This document shows positions 5,956 through 6,013 of a stretch of DNA of 6,013 nt, one piece after another. The translations under genes were made by a program, and so were the position numbers. The notes below the pieces were generated by a model. It did not search any database. It saw only the letters and a list, made by a program, of their open reading frames with translations, and was not told the origin of the DNA. This DNA is from Pelosinus fermentans (GTDB lineage: Bacteria; Bacillota; Negativicutes; DSM-13327), in assembly GCA_002434245.1 (NCBI GenBank), contig DJJR01000021.1, positions 22,470-28,482 of the forward strand. The letters are read 5' to 3'. How positions within the stretch are numbered: position 1 is the stretch's first letter; each line of letters opens with the position of its first letter.

Positions 5956-6013
5956 AAATAAACATCTTTTTCCTTATCCAAATGGCATCTATAAACAGCA
6001 AAAGAAGACTTGA

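Noticed and set aside
5883..6011. Frame on the - strand open from the right edge for 42 codons, ending in TAA at 5883-5885
   Set aside because: It runs straight through the hairpin repeat, where the translation only reflects the repeat, and the remaining residues resemble nothing I know. It could be the tail of an off-window gene, but I cannot support that.
5982..6013. ATG at 5982 on the + strand, open to the window edge
   Set aside because: Only ten codons are visible and no ribosome binding site precedes it.

Overview
The window is moderately AT-rich bacterial chromosomal DNA with strong AGGAGG-type ribosome binding sites. It carries a pyridoxamine kinase of the Firmicutes type next to an ECF-transporter S component, and a Cache/HAMP/PAS/GGDEF/EAL protein. 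This suggests a Firmicute. A Negativicutes genus such as Pelosinus or Sporomusa is my guess from general resemblance; nothing in the window proves it. There are no rRNAs, tRNAs, CRISPR arrays, transposases or phage genes.

Layout. Bases 1-82 hold a promoter built into a perfect 12-bp inverted repeat, followed by an AbrB-family membrane protein on the + strand (83-1144). A strong 17-bp-stem terminator (1163-1211) separates it from three genes that run toward it on the - strand. In transcription order these are a large membrane-bound c-di-GMP sensor/turnover enzyme (5701 to 2747), a pyridoxal/pyridoxamine kinase (2669 to 1815) and a small ECF S component (1791 to 1255). The kinase and S component are 23 bp apart and form a clear two-gene unit with its own promoter, whose -35 box overlaps the stop codon of the c-di-GMP gene. 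The last 312 bases (5702-6013) contain no convincing gene. They hold an AT-rich control region with a Fur-box-like site, and a 53-bp hairpin with internal CAAAGG repeats that looks like a dispersed intergenic element.

How the genes work together. The kinase and S component make a coherent vitamin B6 salvage unit: the S component would bring in a B6 vitamer (using an ECF energizing module encoded elsewhere) and the kinase would trap it by phosphorylation. The Cache/GGDEF/EAL protein is probably a separate unit. It would sense an extracellular ligand and adjust c-di-GMP; its ligand-pocket residues fit the amino-acid-binding dCache pattern. The AbrB-family protein is independent, and its substrate is unknown.

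I did not find a wholly new system. The most promising observations are the promoter-embedded palindrome before the AbrB-family gene, the predicted amino-acid pocket of the c-di-GMP enzyme, the B6 uptake pairing, the Fur-like site and the 53-bp hairpin repeat.
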